Below, piece by piece: positions 1 to 9,945 of a stretch of 64,000 bases of DNA. The DNA lies in the NCBI GenBank assembly GCA_002205965.3, contig NADL03000486.1:62001-126000 (forward strand), written 5' to 3'. Position 1 is the stretch's first letter. Every line of letters starts with the position of its first letter. The position numbers and the translations under genes were made by a program. The DNA comes from Kappaphycus alvarezii (Eukaryota > Rhodophyta > Florideophyceae > Gigartinales > Solieriaceae). Under the pieces are notes generated by a model. That model searched no databases and was not told the origin of the DNA. It saw only the letters and a program-made list of their open reading frames with translations.

Positions 1-136
1 ATTACACTACAACCACCAGCAAAACAACCCTACACGTGTCCACCCTCAACAACCCCTCCACAAACTATACCATAACACCGCCCATCCTCCTCCCCTCACC
101 CCACCCTCCTCCATTCATCCAAACCATCCACCAACC

Positions 137-601
137 ATGCGTCTCCTCACGCACAACATGCTCCAATGCCCACGCACCCAAACCTACCCCCTCACCCTCG
201 AGATCCAAACCTGCGACGAAATCGACGTAACCTACAGTCCATCCTTTGTACGCCGCATGCTCCCCCGTCTCAACTACCCCGTCTTTCTCTCTGCCGCCCA
301 ACAGTTACCCGACCCCCAACTCATATCCCAACTTCCCTTACACCCGCCCACACCCTCTGTACCCGACGATCATGCCTCGTTACACGCCGTGCATCGCGCC
401 TTGTTGCAATGGCATGTCGTCGAGGGTGTCCTCAGGGGGGGAACCGGTGTCGTGTATCGTGTTACCAATGGTGTGCCCAATTTGGTAATCACTGAGGTTC
501 GTGCGGAGGCTTGTGTCGGGGGGGAAGATGCCGATCGCTCTATGATGGAGGTCGACCCGAGTCGCGAGGACGTTGAGGACGCTCCGTCGTCGCATGCGTG
601 A
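137..601 (+). CDS. TRM112: TRM112-like methyltransferase activator
   Basis: Small protein of 154 residues. The N-terminus MRLLTHNMLQC and the later stretch VVEGVLRGGTGVVYRVTNGVPNLVI match the layout of eukaryotic TRM112 (MKLLTHN... then VIEG...ISRGIPNML). TRM112 is the obligate small partner of several methyltransferases acting on tRNA, 18S rRNA and release factor eRF1, in cytosol and nucleus (family knowledge). The family is about 120-135 residues; here an acidic tail of about 30 residues (VGGEDADRS...EDVEDAPSSHA) is added. The C-terminal zinc-ligand cysteines of the yeast protein are absent (GGTG in place of a Cys pair), as in animal homologues, so zinc binding is doubtful. The ATG at 137 is preceded by CCAACC and gives the canonical N-terminus. 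No intron is needed. Confidence 0.9.
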   Translation: MRLLTHNMLQCPRTQTYPLTLEIQTCDEIDVTYSPSFVRRMLPRLNYPVFLSAAQQLPDPQLISQLPLHPPTPSVPDDHASLHAVHRALLQWHVVEGVLRGGTGVVYRVTNGVPNLVITEVRAEACVGGEDADRSMMEVDPSREDVEDAPSSHA

Positions 602-783
602 CACAGTCTCTACCTCGTGTCCTTTGCCAAAAAAAAAAAGAACCAAATTTGTACAAATCTCGAGCGTGTGTATGCCCTTTTTGTGTCTTATGTGCGTAAT
701 AAAACGACATTTTGCACCACCTTGCACATCCCTGCCAAACCCATCTACCGCTCTTGTACCTCCGTGTGTCTCGTACGCATGTC

Positions 784-1458
784 ATGGGCGTGCCAAACTT
801 TCTCCGCCGCACCCTGTTTTTCACCCGCCTTGTCGAGGTGTGCGAGGCGCGTGCCGCGCTTCGTCGCGCTCAACATCGCGCCAGTATCCGCCTCAAACGC
901 GCCGCCGTGTGCGCCCGATTGAAACAAGAGTTGCACCGCATACGCATCGAGCGTGTCACCCTGGAATTACAACGCGCGCAAGCCGCGGCACGCGTGCAGG
1001 GCCTTGCGCGTGTGGCGGAGCTGAAAATGAAGAGAGATGCGTTGATGAAACAAAAGTTGGCGCAACATGGATGTGCTATGCCGCGGAAAGGGATTGATGT
1101 TGCCGTTGAGACGGAGGGGGATAGGTTGTTTAAGCAGGCCGTTGTGCAGCGTGTTGAGAAGATTATTGGAGAGAGAGATGGTATGCCGGTTGCTAGGAGG
1201 GTGGCTACTGACGTTTTGAAGGATACTGTGGCAAATGTCAACATTGCAGGACTCGGTGACAATGCAGATAGGAGCCTTAAAATGGTCGCTGCTGTTGCGA
1301 AAAGCGCGGGTATCGAATGGGACCAAATGGAGCACTTGCTGCATCTGGTGGAGCCCGACCCGCGAAAGAGGCGCCATTTGACTCATGCCGTTAGGGACGT
1401 CATGGAGAATGAGGATGCCCACACATCGCATGCCCGCGTCGTCGACGAAACTCGTTGA
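784..1458 (+). CDS. Hypothetical coiled-coil protein
   Basis: Open frame that could begin at 712, but the ATG at 784 (MGVPNFLRRTLFFTRLVE) is preferred because it gives a compact basic, amphipathic N-terminus that could be a mitochondrial presequence; the upstream extension looks like untranslated leader. Product 224 residues. Residues about 18-105 are rich in Arg, Ala, Leu and Glu with heptad-like spacing, probably a long helix or coiled coil. The C-terminal half (DRLFKQAVVQRVEKIIGER..., KMVAAVAKSAGIEWDQMEHLL) looks like a helical globular domain. I do not recognise the family. It lies about 180 bp after TRM112 in the same direction with an A-rich tract between; codon use is GC-rich like its neighbours. 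Confidence 0.55.
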   Translation: MGVPNFLRRTLFFTRLVEVCEARAALRRAQHRASIRLKRAAVCARLKQELHRIRIERVTLELQRAQAAARVQGLARVAELKMKRDALMKQKLAQHGCAMPRKGIDVAVETEGDRLFKQAVVQRVEKIIGERDGMPVARRVATDVLKDTVANVNIAGLGDNADRSLKMVAAVAKSAGIEWDQMEHLLHLVEPDPRKRRHLTHAVRDVMENEDAHTSHARVVDETR

Positions 1459-2415
1459 TCTCATGTCCTTGGGACCGCTGCCTTTTGTTGGCCCCTGCCC
1501 TGAAAATGCTTGCGGTTTGGGCCTTTGCGACGTCGTTGCTGACGCATGCTCTCCGTGTCCTGCGCACTGGGGTGTTGGCGATCGCGGGTGCTGCTTGGGA
1601 GGCGAGGCAATTGGTTTTGGTATGTGCGGTGCGTGTGCGGTGTGGTCACTGCGTGGATGGCGGCAATGGTGCTTGGGATGTTGGTGGCGAGTGGTATGGC
1701 GAGGGAGGGACAATTTGATCGCATCTTGGCATGATGGTTGTTGGAGCCCTTTGAATGCCTAGACCCTGTGACTGCGGGGTGGGCGCCTTGTATCGACGCA
1801 GACTCGTTTTGTTGTCTTGGCATAGCACTGCCTTTAGATGGGAAGAAAGACCCCGTTTATTATACGAGATGAGCAAGTGATGTCGAGGCACTCGCGCCTC
1901 GTGGTCCTGACCATGTACGCATTTGCATTGCCCATATCAGCCTTGCGGTGCTACCGCTGCCGCAGCGGTTGCATTGATTCTCCTAATCTACGACTAGTCT
2001 AGCATTTTGCCTGCTCGTACGTGGTTGCGGCACAAGGCAATGCGAATAATCACACCACGCGACTCTGGCGTGCTTGCCCCTGTGCAACATGTGATCACCA
2101 TGTTTCGTCGTGAGGACAGCGAAAGCTGAGGACGTCACCTGATCCCACACATCGCGCAAGAGTCCTGCCCACGTCAACAACGCCAAGCTGGATGGATAGC
2201 GCACGAGCTGCGTGTAGAATGCACGGACGCCTCTTGGCAAGTTGACGGCGACATACATGCGTGAAAATAATGGCATCAGCACCTTTTTTGCCCGAAAAAT
2301 GTCAATGCTCGACGGCAAGCTTGAAGGCCATCGATACTTTGTGCGACGCCGGCATCCAGTGCGGGACCCATTGCACCATCCTATTATGACACTCGTTTGC
2401 TACTTGTGTCTCAGC
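1459..2415. other. Intergenic region, possible short ORFs
   Basis: No recognisable gene. On the plus strand an ATG at 1506 opens a 70-codon frame (MLAVWAFATSLLTHALRVL...) with one hydrophobic helix, and an overlapping frame to 1734 holds another (VVTAWMAAMVLGMLVASGM); together they could be a small membrane protein broken by an indel, but nothing supports this beyond composition. On the minus strand, 1983-2318 is open without an ATG at its start. Neither is called as a gene. Confidence 0.3.
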
Positions 2416-3509
2416 CTACTCGACCAGGCAATTCTCGGCGGCAAACCCTGCCATGTAATCTATCGGACGCAAGCCGACATTTAAAACGTAGTAATTGCGG
2501 GGCAAATCACAAGGCCTGCCCTTCAACGGCATATGCCTCTCCGGTGTCCCCGAAGGCGCAATTCGACAGCGGTCTTCCCCCCATACAATAATAACAAACG
2601 ACCATCTTGATCAATGACGACCCAATGTTCGCGATAATACGTCAACACACTAAGGGTCAACGGCCCCGGATTCACACCGCGTTTCGAAAACGGACTCGCA
2701 TACCCAACATCGGCGGAAATCATATCCATTTCGCCATTCGCCACCAAACCCAAGCCGACATAGCGCTGATTCTTACGTTTGACATTCTGCAAAGTATCCT
2801 CATTCAACGTCATACGCAAGGACAAGGCCTCACGCAGATCCCAATTATTGTACAACATTCGATGCATAGGACCCGAAGCAGACAGCAAGGTGGCGGCCAT
2901 GATAGCGATGGAAACCTGAATGACCTTTTCCGGCTCTGCGACGCCGGCACGTTGATAAACGTAAAAGGCGACGGGTAGCATACAAAGCATGACGACACCG
3001 AGACCGGTAAACAAGCCGTCACGTTTCACAATGCGCACGCCTCTGGACGTGCGTTGCATAGGGCGTGCGGCAAGCTCATTGAAAAAGCGGGAGGTAGAGC
3101 CCTTGGTAGCATACCTCAAATAAGTGTCCAAGCGGACCGGCTCATACGCCAAGGCGAGTTGTGCCAGCGCCTCATGGTCGGAATGCTCAATTTGAATACT
3201 GGCAAAGGCCTCAAGATTGACGACAAATTCGGTAGATATTGACATATGACCCAGGTCACCAATGGCCTGCATGGCAACGGCCTCTATATCAAGGGCCAAA
3301 AGTTGAGCATCAGGGTGGAGTTGGGTGCGTGATGGGTTTAGGATGTGCGGGAGTCGGGACAGGGCTAGGGTACCGCGGAGTCCGGTGAGCGGGAAATGGG
3401 AGGCGGAACGAAGGATTTGGGCGGCGCGGGCGTAGCAACGCCCGATGGAGGCGGGGTGGTGAGGTGAAGGGTGGTGGGGTTGCAGAGGGGGGTTTGGATG
3501 TGTCGCCAA
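2416..3509 (-). CDS. Two-helix membrane protein with one frame break
   Basis: A long minus-strand frame runs from about 3632 (no ATG; the first codon of the confident part, at 3509, is TTG) to 2523. It has a Pro/His-rich N-terminus, a soluble region, two adjacent membrane helices (LFTGLGVVMLCMLPVAFYV and VIQVSIAIMAATLLSASG, about residues 166-216) and a C-terminal soluble domain. At the C6 run 2577-2582 (G6 in the sense strand) the frame appears to be lost: the alternative frame carries natural-looking protein (RHMPLKGRPCDLPRNYYVLN ... ENCLVE) to a stop at 2416-2418, reached if the run had one more base. An ATG at 3555 lies in another frame, so the true start may need a second indel or a short intron. 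The topology recalls small organelle proteins of the TMEM70/TMEM186 type, but that is only a resemblance. Confidence 0.5.
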
Positions 3510-3639
3510 TGTCGAGGATGGCTTGGTTGGGGATGGAGTGCAGGGGAGTGGACATGAGGGAGGGGTTTTGAGGGTGGGATGAGGGGCGGGTAGGTGCGGA
3601 GAGAGGGTTTTGGAAATGATGGGGTGGGTTGTTTAGGAG

Positions 3640-4065
3640 TTATGGATGCAAATGAAGTGGCGCGACGATGGGAATCAGTGTGTTTCGGTAGATTGGTAGA
3701 GAATGACGCGGTGCAGCACGTGCCCCCTTGGTATAGTGGGGCATTGCGTTGAAGCTATTCAGTGGTTTTGAGTTGTGTAGCAGTTGGACTGACCAAACGG
3801 GCAGTGCACTACAAAATCTGGTAGCTTCATCTTTGCTGTCAAAAGAAGCGATCTGTTTATTTGCAAGTGTGACTGGGAAGAGGGTGGACAAGTCCATCCT
3901 GCCGCAGGAAGATACATTCCTACGGTAAGTATGTAACTACCTCGAATAAAGCTATCCGATTCGATATGGAATGTGCTACATGTATGACCTTACAAAAGGT
4001 TGAAAACGTTGGTTTGTACAGCCGTAAAATGGAATGCAGCAACGCAATCCACGTGCTCGCCTCCT
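3640..4065. other. Intergenic, no supported gene
   Basis: A minus-strand ATG frame (3640-3897, 85 codons) exists but shows no recognisable motif and no homology-like pattern. The neighbouring small gene candidate on the same strand ends at 4066, so this stretch may be its 3' untranslated region. Confidence 0.3.
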
Positions 4066-4262
4066 CTACCTGCCCATTGCGGCGATGTTATGAGGGCCGT
4101 ATTTGGCCTTGTGCATCGGTCCGTAGCCGAGTTTTGGAGTTTTGTGGCGTCTCCGCATGAGGTACTGCAGTTGGCGCGGTACTTGAGATTCAGTGCGTCA
4201 GGAGTTGGTTGACTCTGTACTTGAAGAACCAACGTTTCATCCTCAGTGGGCGAGGTTGACAT
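4066..4262 (-). CDS. Possible small basic protein, frame-broken
   Basis: An ATG at 4262 starts MSTSPTEDETLVLQVQSQ. At about 4165-4175 a switch of one base (as if one were missing) joins it to a strongly basic, natural-looking stretch (LMRRRHKTPKLGYGPMHKA ... NIAAMGR) ending at TAG 4066-4068, for about 65 residues. I do not recognise it. Support is indirect: an ACAGTATTGTA-like promoter motif lies 25-40 bp upstream, similar to motifs before other genes here, and the frame switch has the same sense as in the conserved genes. Without the switch the frame runs to 3990 with unremarkable sequence. Confidence 0.3.
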
Positions 4263-5109
4263 TATTTGTCGACTGCAGTTTGTTCTACAGTATTGTAACA
4301 GGATGAAAATACATTGTAATTCTCTCTAATTTTTACGCGGTGCATGGCGTGTCAATTCAGAATATGTACTTTTCATACTCCGCATTGTACAGTATCCAAC
4401 TCGGACCGTTTATGAGGATCAAAATACGTTTACCCCTTTGCCAAAGGCTCGACCGATGCCCACTGTACACCCTCAAGCGCGCCACATGAAAATCCCACCA
4501 ACCAAATCTCGCCAAGCCGACATATCTACTGGGTGAAAAACTCATGTTGCAAGCGTCGTACTTTCATCACGCGACGGCAACGACCGCTGCTTCGATTAAG
4601 CCACCGTGAGTACACTAGAATCAGCCGGACAGCGACAGCAAATTTACGATGCGTTGCTGTGACAAGGGAGGGGGAGTATTGAGTCGTTTGTTGTACCTGC
4701 TGCACCATGCAGGAATTGGGTGACAACTGGACGAAAAGACATCGAGGGAGGCGACGGCGAAATCATGCACACTCCCCGAAATAATGTTAGGGACCAAGCT
4801 TTGAGTGTGAGCTCCAGTGCCAACGGAACGCTACTGGGCGAGGATGTTGTTCGAGAACAATAGAGCTGCCAGTAGAAACTAAATGGACACCGAAAATCAA
4901 CACTTCTCATGTATCTATGCTGCATGATTACCCCATTTTCTTGGTCCTGCTATTATTTCGCACAAAACATCCTTAGGACAAACTCTGAAAACCAACTTCA
5001 GAGCCCAGACCACATTACCATACATTATAAAACGAACTTAGTTCCTTACTAAGTACCTTGGGGAGCAAAATATAGCAAAAAGACAGCCAATATAAGACCG
5101 AGGAAAACC
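4263..5109. other. Intergenic, nothing recognised
   Basis: Short unrelated frames on both strands (for example 4357-4545 minus and 4644-4925 minus) carry no motif. The region becomes AT-richer after about 4900, approaching the Tc1 relic. CTACAGTATTGTA at about 4286 and TGTACAGTATCC at about 4387 resemble the promoter-associated motif described in the findings. Confidence 0.3.
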
Positions 5110-6088
5110 ATTAAAAGAAAAACAAAAAGGAGCGATTCTCGCTTTATTTCATCAAATGACACCGGGCAAAAAAATTGCTGAGATCATCAAGCTCTCCGAA
5201 ACGGCTGTGCATGACTTTAATGTGTCTCAAACTATGTCGAAAAGGAAAAAAAGACAAGCCCTCGAAAAAAATCACCGAGTACGCAACTCCGGGCGCTTTT
5301 CAGGCATGCTTCAACCTGCAATTGCACTGCTCGCAAACTGAATACAAATTTTAATCCGTCAATATCAGTACGAAGAGTACAGCAGATACTGTCGGGAGTG
5401 TTCATATCATCTACAAAAAAAGAAATCTGTCCCCGCGATGACAGTTGATAATAAAAAGGCACGTATTGAATGGGCAAAGTATCACATCTCTTGGCCTCTC
5501 TCTGATTGGAAGTATATAATTTATACAGATGAGAAGAAGTTAAATAAGGACTAGCCAGATGGATCTACTTATTATTGACGCAATTTGAGGAAAGAACCAG
5601 AGGCGTACTACAGTCGGGAACAGGAGGGGCAATCGCTACTGGTTCAGGGAGTTTTTTCATAACGAGATGTCTCGCAGCTTGCAATTTACTTGAAGATAGG
5701 ATAACGAGGTGTATTGTGATGCTTTGGATGCTGTTTTACTACCATTTGCAGAGAGTGAAGTAGGATACACTATTATTCTGGAGGATGACCACGCTTCCAC
5801 TTATAGAGCTGAATACACGAGATATTGCTTGGACAGTAATGATGTTTACACACTACCCTGGCCAGTAAATACCCCCGATTTAAACTCCCTTCAGAGCCTC
5901 TGGGGTATTTTGGCAAGGGAAGTCTACAAAAATAACCAACAGTTCATACTTTGGAAGATTTGGAAGAGTTTATGAATGACATATTTTCTCAAATTGACCG
6001 GCACACTTTAAAAAATATTTTTCAGTCCATACCGCGTCAGTGCATAGAGGTGATCGAAAAACAAGGGAATTGCACTCATTACTGGTAG
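5110..6088 (+). pseudogene. Tc1-like transposase relic, element 1
   Basis: The N-terminal helix-turn-helix start is readable as GAILALFHQMTPGKKIAEII at 5130-5190, and the C-terminal DDE half at 5760-6088: LEDDHAST (second catalytic Asp block), TPDLNSLQSLWGILAREVY and the tail ending NCTHYW at TAG 6086-6088. In Tc1 family proteins the last motif is SPDLNPIENxW; here the catalytic Glu is Gln. The middle is full of stops and frame changes. I could not fix terminal inverted repeats; GGACAAACT occurs near both edges (about 4978 and, inverted, near 6130) but is not enough to set ends. This is the most decayed of the three Tc1-like copies. Confidence 0.75.
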
Positions 6089-6636
6089 GATTGAAATAAT
6101 AAACGGATTTTTTTGTCCTATTATTAGTTTGTCCGAAAACACGGTCCTAATTGACGTTCATTCCTTTAATCGCTTTGTAATGGAAAATTTAATTTAATTG
6201 AATATCATATTTTTTTTGCATGTGAAATATAGTCAGAAGCCTGCATCCCTCCTCCGGGAGGATCGTCGGCCGGACTCCTTTTTTGTTGCCCCACAGTAAC
6301 TGTCGACGCGGCCCTCGCGCCGTGGAACGTTCACCCGACCGCACTATGCGCTGTTGCGCGCACGTTTTTTCAGCCAGCAAATTTTAATTAGTTTTCAGCC
6401 ATCCTTCCTCAACTTCCCCATCCTCAAGGGGCACCCACGTCTCCTCTCCTTACGCCAGTTCCTACACTGGTTCCAACATCACCCAGTCCCTACGACAAAG
6501 TCCCACAGAACCGCTACGAAGACAATGGAACTCTTCCGGGACAAGTCCATCACCGACAGCCAACACAAACGACTACGGCACGCCATAATTGTACTATTTT
6601 CTCATCGTTAGCGGCCATTACATTGCACATCCCTAC
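6089..6636. other. Gap between Tc1 elements 1 and 2
   Basis: No gene recognised. A Pro/Ser/Thr-rich plus-strand frame (about 6354-6611) is compositional only. The stretch ends at the TA dinucleotide (6637-6638) used as target by element 2. Confidence 0.35.
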
Positions 6637-6638
6637 TA

Positions 6639-6854
6639 CAATGCCCTAAATTCGAACTTGTTACTCGTCACTTTTTCACATAGAGTGGCATACAATGCTT
6701 CATTTCCCTTTCCGATTACTTCATCCTGTTCCGTAGGCCGTGCGTAGCATGGCGGCTGGTCTTTTCGATAAAAATGAGGAGCACTGTTTGCACCACACTA
6801 AAAGAAACATTTCGGAGCTTTAAAATACAACGAAATTACAAATGACACAAGAAA
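6639..6854 (+). repeat. Left terminal inverted repeat of Tc1 element 2
   Basis: About 216 bp, matching the reverse complement of 8009-8221 with scattered substitutions and small indels. Shared landmarks are GTGGCATACAATGCTTCATT, GTAGCATGGCGGCTGG and CACACTAAAAGAAACATTTC. Confidence 0.88.
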
Positions 6855-6876
6855 CATTGCTCACTTTAATTCAAGC

Positions 6877-7878
6877 TCAGTACTTTGTAGGCTCTCCTTT
6901 TGAGTCAATTACTGCTAACATACGCCTGGAAAGACTATGGTACAGCTTTAAAATGAAAATGTTGTCAATGGTCGCCCACGCTTCCTCAATTCCTGACTTT
7001 AAGTCAGCTACAGACTCGTACCGCTTTCCACTCAGATAAACGCGGCGGGCAAGTAATCCCCAGACATTTTCAATAATACTCAAGTCTGGGGACTTTGCTG
7101 GCCACTGTAGAACACAAATTACGCGCTGACTTGGAAACGCACGCGTCTCTTGCGAGCGATGTATACTCGCACCATTTTGCTGGAAAGTCCATGTAGTCAT
7201 TTCCCCAAATGTTTCAGCCGCCCAAGGTAGCAAGCCAGCCTGTAGAGTTGCGCAGTACTTCGCTGAGTCCTGCTTACTAGAAATGAAAACCAAGGGGACG
7301 TTCCATAGAAGCTTATAGCCGCCCATATCATCACAGAGCCACCCCCATTCTGTCGGGTCTGAAAGCGCCGAGGTTCCTTTCGTAAATCGTGCCAATACGT
7401 CTGCAAACCATCCGGCCCGTCCAAGTTGAGCTTTTTTCCGTCTGAAAACACTACATGAGTCCAAAATGTGTCGCCCTTTGATATGTACCTGCGGGCACAT
7501 TGAAGTCCTCTTGTTTTGTGGTCTGCAGTCATCGCCGGCACACTATTAACTCTGCGACATCGAAAAAGCGGCGAGCTTGATGACAACTGCTGTACCCTAC
7601 GGACGGTAATAAGAAGTTTAAGGGCCCTGTGAATTTCAGAAGCGCTTGTGTCTCCTTTTGACGCCATGCGGAAAATTTGACGACGATCGTGTTCCGAGAC
7701 TTTCTTGCATTTTTCGGAGTTTCAGTCTGACGATGATGATTTTTTTCATTAAGAAGTTCTGAATTGTCCCGAAGTTTCGCCCTAAGGTCTGGGCAATCGC
7801 TCGCACTGGCATCTGCTCCCTCCCCATGGCAACAATTTGCACCTTCTCGAAATCGTTCAGATACTTTCCCTTTGGCAT
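6877..7878 (-). pseudogene. Tc1-like transposase of element 2
   Basis: Starts at an ATG at 7878 (MPKGKYLNDFEKVQIVAMGR), a Tc1-type N-terminal helix-turn-helix. Next come a KTRG-like region (DHKTRGLQCARRYI) and the first DDE block VVFSDGKKLNLDGPDG, then GSVMIWAAISFYG, the second block FQQNGASIHRSQ and the third block SPDLSIIENVWGLLARRVY, ending SKGEPTKY at 6877. The protein needs at least two frame changes, about 7660-7740 and 7270-7330. The second catalytic Asp of the usual QQDN motif is Asn here, so the copy is probably inactive even apart from the frame breaks. It can only be a non-autonomous or dead element now. Confidence 0.85.
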
Positions 7879-8008
7879 TTTATGACTTGTACCGGACTCA
7901 TAAAAACTTTGCTGAGGCTGCGGAAATACTTTATCCACGTCTTATAATGCTTAAAGTCTATAGCTTTAAAGTTTCGCGGGTTTTAGATGCAATTCTCCAG
8001 GGAATTTT

Positions 8009-8221
8009 TCTTGTGTCATTTTTAATTTCGTTGTTTTTAAAGCTCCGAAATGTTTCTTTTAGTGTGGTGCAAACAGTGCTCCCAATTTTTATCGAAACGA
8101 CCAGCTGCCATGCTACGCATTGCCTACGGATCAAAAAAAAGTAGTCGGCAAGGGAAATGAAGCATTACATGCCACTGTATATGAAAAAGTGACGAATAAA
8201 AAGTTCAAATTTCGGGCACTG
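8009..8221 (-). repeat. Right terminal inverted repeat of Tc1 element 2
   Basis: About 213 bp, reverse complement of the left repeat; ends GGGCACTG at 8214-8221, followed by the TA shared with element 3. Confidence 0.88.
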
Positions 8222-8223
8222 TA

Positions 8224-8328
8224 CAGTGCGCGACAAAAACATAGCCCATCCCTACTTTTGGAGCATATTTCCTTAAAATCCTCCATTAAAAGAGGAAAAC
8301 CGACCATTATTATTTATTTTTGATGCTG
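8224..8328 (+). repeat. Left inverted repeat of Tc1 element 3
   Basis: Matches the reverse complement of 9664-9769 from CAGTGCGCGAC through TTTTTGATGCTG with a few substitutions and short gaps. Confidence 0.88.
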
Positions 8329-8535
8329 ACTATGCACCTGAAAGGATTTCTTCTCACAGCTGTTATTTTTATATTTTTTTGAAAAAAGGATACCTCGGTG
8401 GCTGACAAAATGATATCCCATTCGACCTCAACACCAAGTTTGCGCCAAAATAAAAGGCAAAGTCGCCCCATATTCTTAACAGGACATCTGAGCGATCATC
8501 TTCGAGACTCTGGATCCATCTTTCAGCAATCCCAC

Positions 8536-9535
8536 AATAGGCAAGGGCCAACGGTTGAATGAAATCGAACGTGCCCAAATTGCCGCATACTTAGACGCCA
8601 AATGGACGGTTAAGTCGATTGCAGTGAAGCTAAAGCGTTCTCGAAAGGTTGTAGCAGCATTCCTGAAAGATAAAAACGGCTATGGAAAGAAGAAACCACC
8701 AGGAAGGCCTCGAAAATTGACGGCCGCGACAGAACGCCGAATCATTAAAGAGGCAACGAAGTCCAATATGGCGGCAGGAGACATTCCATAAGTCCCTTAA
8801 ACTCCCCGTTTCGAAGCGAACCAACCTCTGCGTACTTTACCGAGCCCCTTTTATGAAATTCCAAAAGGTTAAACGGTATCCTCCACTCACTACTCAACAC
8901 ATTACCAACCACTTGGCCTGGGCCGTTGAGTACGCTCCATATCGCCCTCAAGACTGGGCAAGAGTCGTCTTTTCTGACGAGAAAAAATTCAATATGGACG
9001 GTCCTGACAGTTTCTAGTCTCCCAGGCATGATTTACGTGGCGACGAAACCATTCTATCGAAACGACAGATTTGGGGGGTTCGTTGATGGTATGGAGTTCT
9101 TTTCTGGAGGCGAATAAGTCACGTTTGGCTATTGTGTCGAGGAATCAGAACGCGGAGATGTACACAAGGACTTTGCAAGACTATTTGCTCCCTTTTGCTG
9201 CCACAAAGCACCAGTTTATATGGAAGTTTCAACAAGATAACGATTCCATACACTCAGCGAAGTTGACGAAGTCGTGGCTTAAAGACAACAAAATTAAGGC
9301 TATAGTATGGCTTGCTAAAAGTTCTGACCTCAATCCGACTGAGAACGTTTGGGGCTTACTCGCGCGGAAGGTTTACGCGAATGGCGGATAGTTTTCGGAT
9401 CTTGGGGAACTCAGAAATGTCGTCCTTGAGGAATGGGAGAATATTTCGACAGACTACCTTCATACTTTGCTTATAAGTATGCTCAGCCGTGTTAAGCAAG
9501 CCTTAGAAAGAGGAAGGAAGAGGAAGGACTACTAA
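8536..9535 (+). pseudogene. Tc1-like transposase of element 3
   Basis: The reading frame begins at ATA (8536) where an ATG is expected (GKGQRLNEIERAQIAAYLDA follows), so the start codon seems lost. A helix-turn-helix (residues about 10-50) is followed by the AT-hook-like KKPPGRPRKL; the DDE blocks are VVFSDEKKFNMDGPD, FQQDNDSIHSAKLTKSWL and SDLNPTENVWGLLARKVY, so all three catalytic acids are still present. Stops and frame changes occur near 8791, 9015 and 9391. The C-terminus ends near ERGRKRKDY at TAA 9533-9535. This is the best preserved catalytic core of the three Tc1-like copies, though clearly broken. Confidence 0.85.
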
Positions 9536-9663
9536 GGGCTTCTTTTTTTGCTCTAAACTAGGTAGACTGGACTGAAGTGCTATCTTTTTGTCAGCCACCA
9601 AGGTGGCCTTTTAAAGTAAAATTAAGAAATAACTGGCCTTCAAAACGGTTTAGTGGGCTGTGC

Positions 9664-9769
9664 CAGCATCAAATTTAAATAAAAATGGTCAGATTTTCTT
9701 TTTAAACGGAAGTTTTTTAGGGAAATATGCCCCAAAAGTAGTGGTGGGCTATGTTTTTGTCGCGCACTG
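9664..9769 (-). repeat. Right inverted repeat of Tc1 element 3
   Basis: Reverse complement of 8224-8328; outer end GTCGCGCACTG followed by TA. Confidence 0.88.
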
Positions 9770-9933
9770 TATCTCTAACCCCAAAGGGCCGCTGTGATAC
9801 ACACCTAAGTCCAACCGCACAAGGTTTTCCGCATGCATTACAGTATTTCACCTGCAAGATTACCCTGACAACATAGCCCACTAGGCGGCTTTAATTAGTC
9901 AGGAGTTCAAATAAATGTTCACCACACCATGTA

Positions 9934-9945
9934 CGGTACGGTAAA
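9934..9945 (+). repeat. 5' target-site duplication of LINE copy 1
   Basis: CGGTACGGTAAA occurs here and again at 12504-12515, exactly bracketing the retroelement. A 12-bp duplication is normal for target-primed reverse transcription. Confidence 0.75.

Larger units (their letters stand above)
6639..8221 (-). mobile_element. Tc1-like transposon with long inverted repeats, element 2
   Basis: A 1583-bp element bounded by TA at 6637-6638 and 8222-8223. The left end CAATGCCCTAAATTCGAAC and the reverse complement of the right end CAGTGCCCGAAATTTGAAC begin inverted repeats of about 215 bp (6639-6854 and 8009-8221), far longer than the simple 20-50 bp ends common in the family. CAGT-type ends plus a TA duplication are the Tc1/mariner signature. 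The transposase gene lies on the minus strand between the repeats. The right end directly abuts element 3. Confidence 0.9.
8224..9769 (+). mobile_element. Tc1-like transposon, element 3
   Basis: A 1546-bp element beginning CAGTGCGCGACAAAAACATA at 8224 and ending with its reverse complement at 9769, flanked by TA (8222-8223 and 9770-9771). The inverted repeats are about 105 bp (8224-8328 and 9664-9769) and are unrelated in sequence to those of element 2. The transposase is on the plus strand. The left TA is the very dinucleotide that forms the right flank of element 2. Confidence 0.92.

Noticed and set aside
65..301. Open frames opposite and beside TRM112
   Set aside because: They are out-of-frame shadows of a GC-rich gene with a clear family match; no independent protein pattern.
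967..1823. Long minus-strand frames over the coiled-coil gene and its 3' side
   Set aside because: His/Pro/Arg-rich antisense composition typical of GC-rich coding shadows; no start context or motif.
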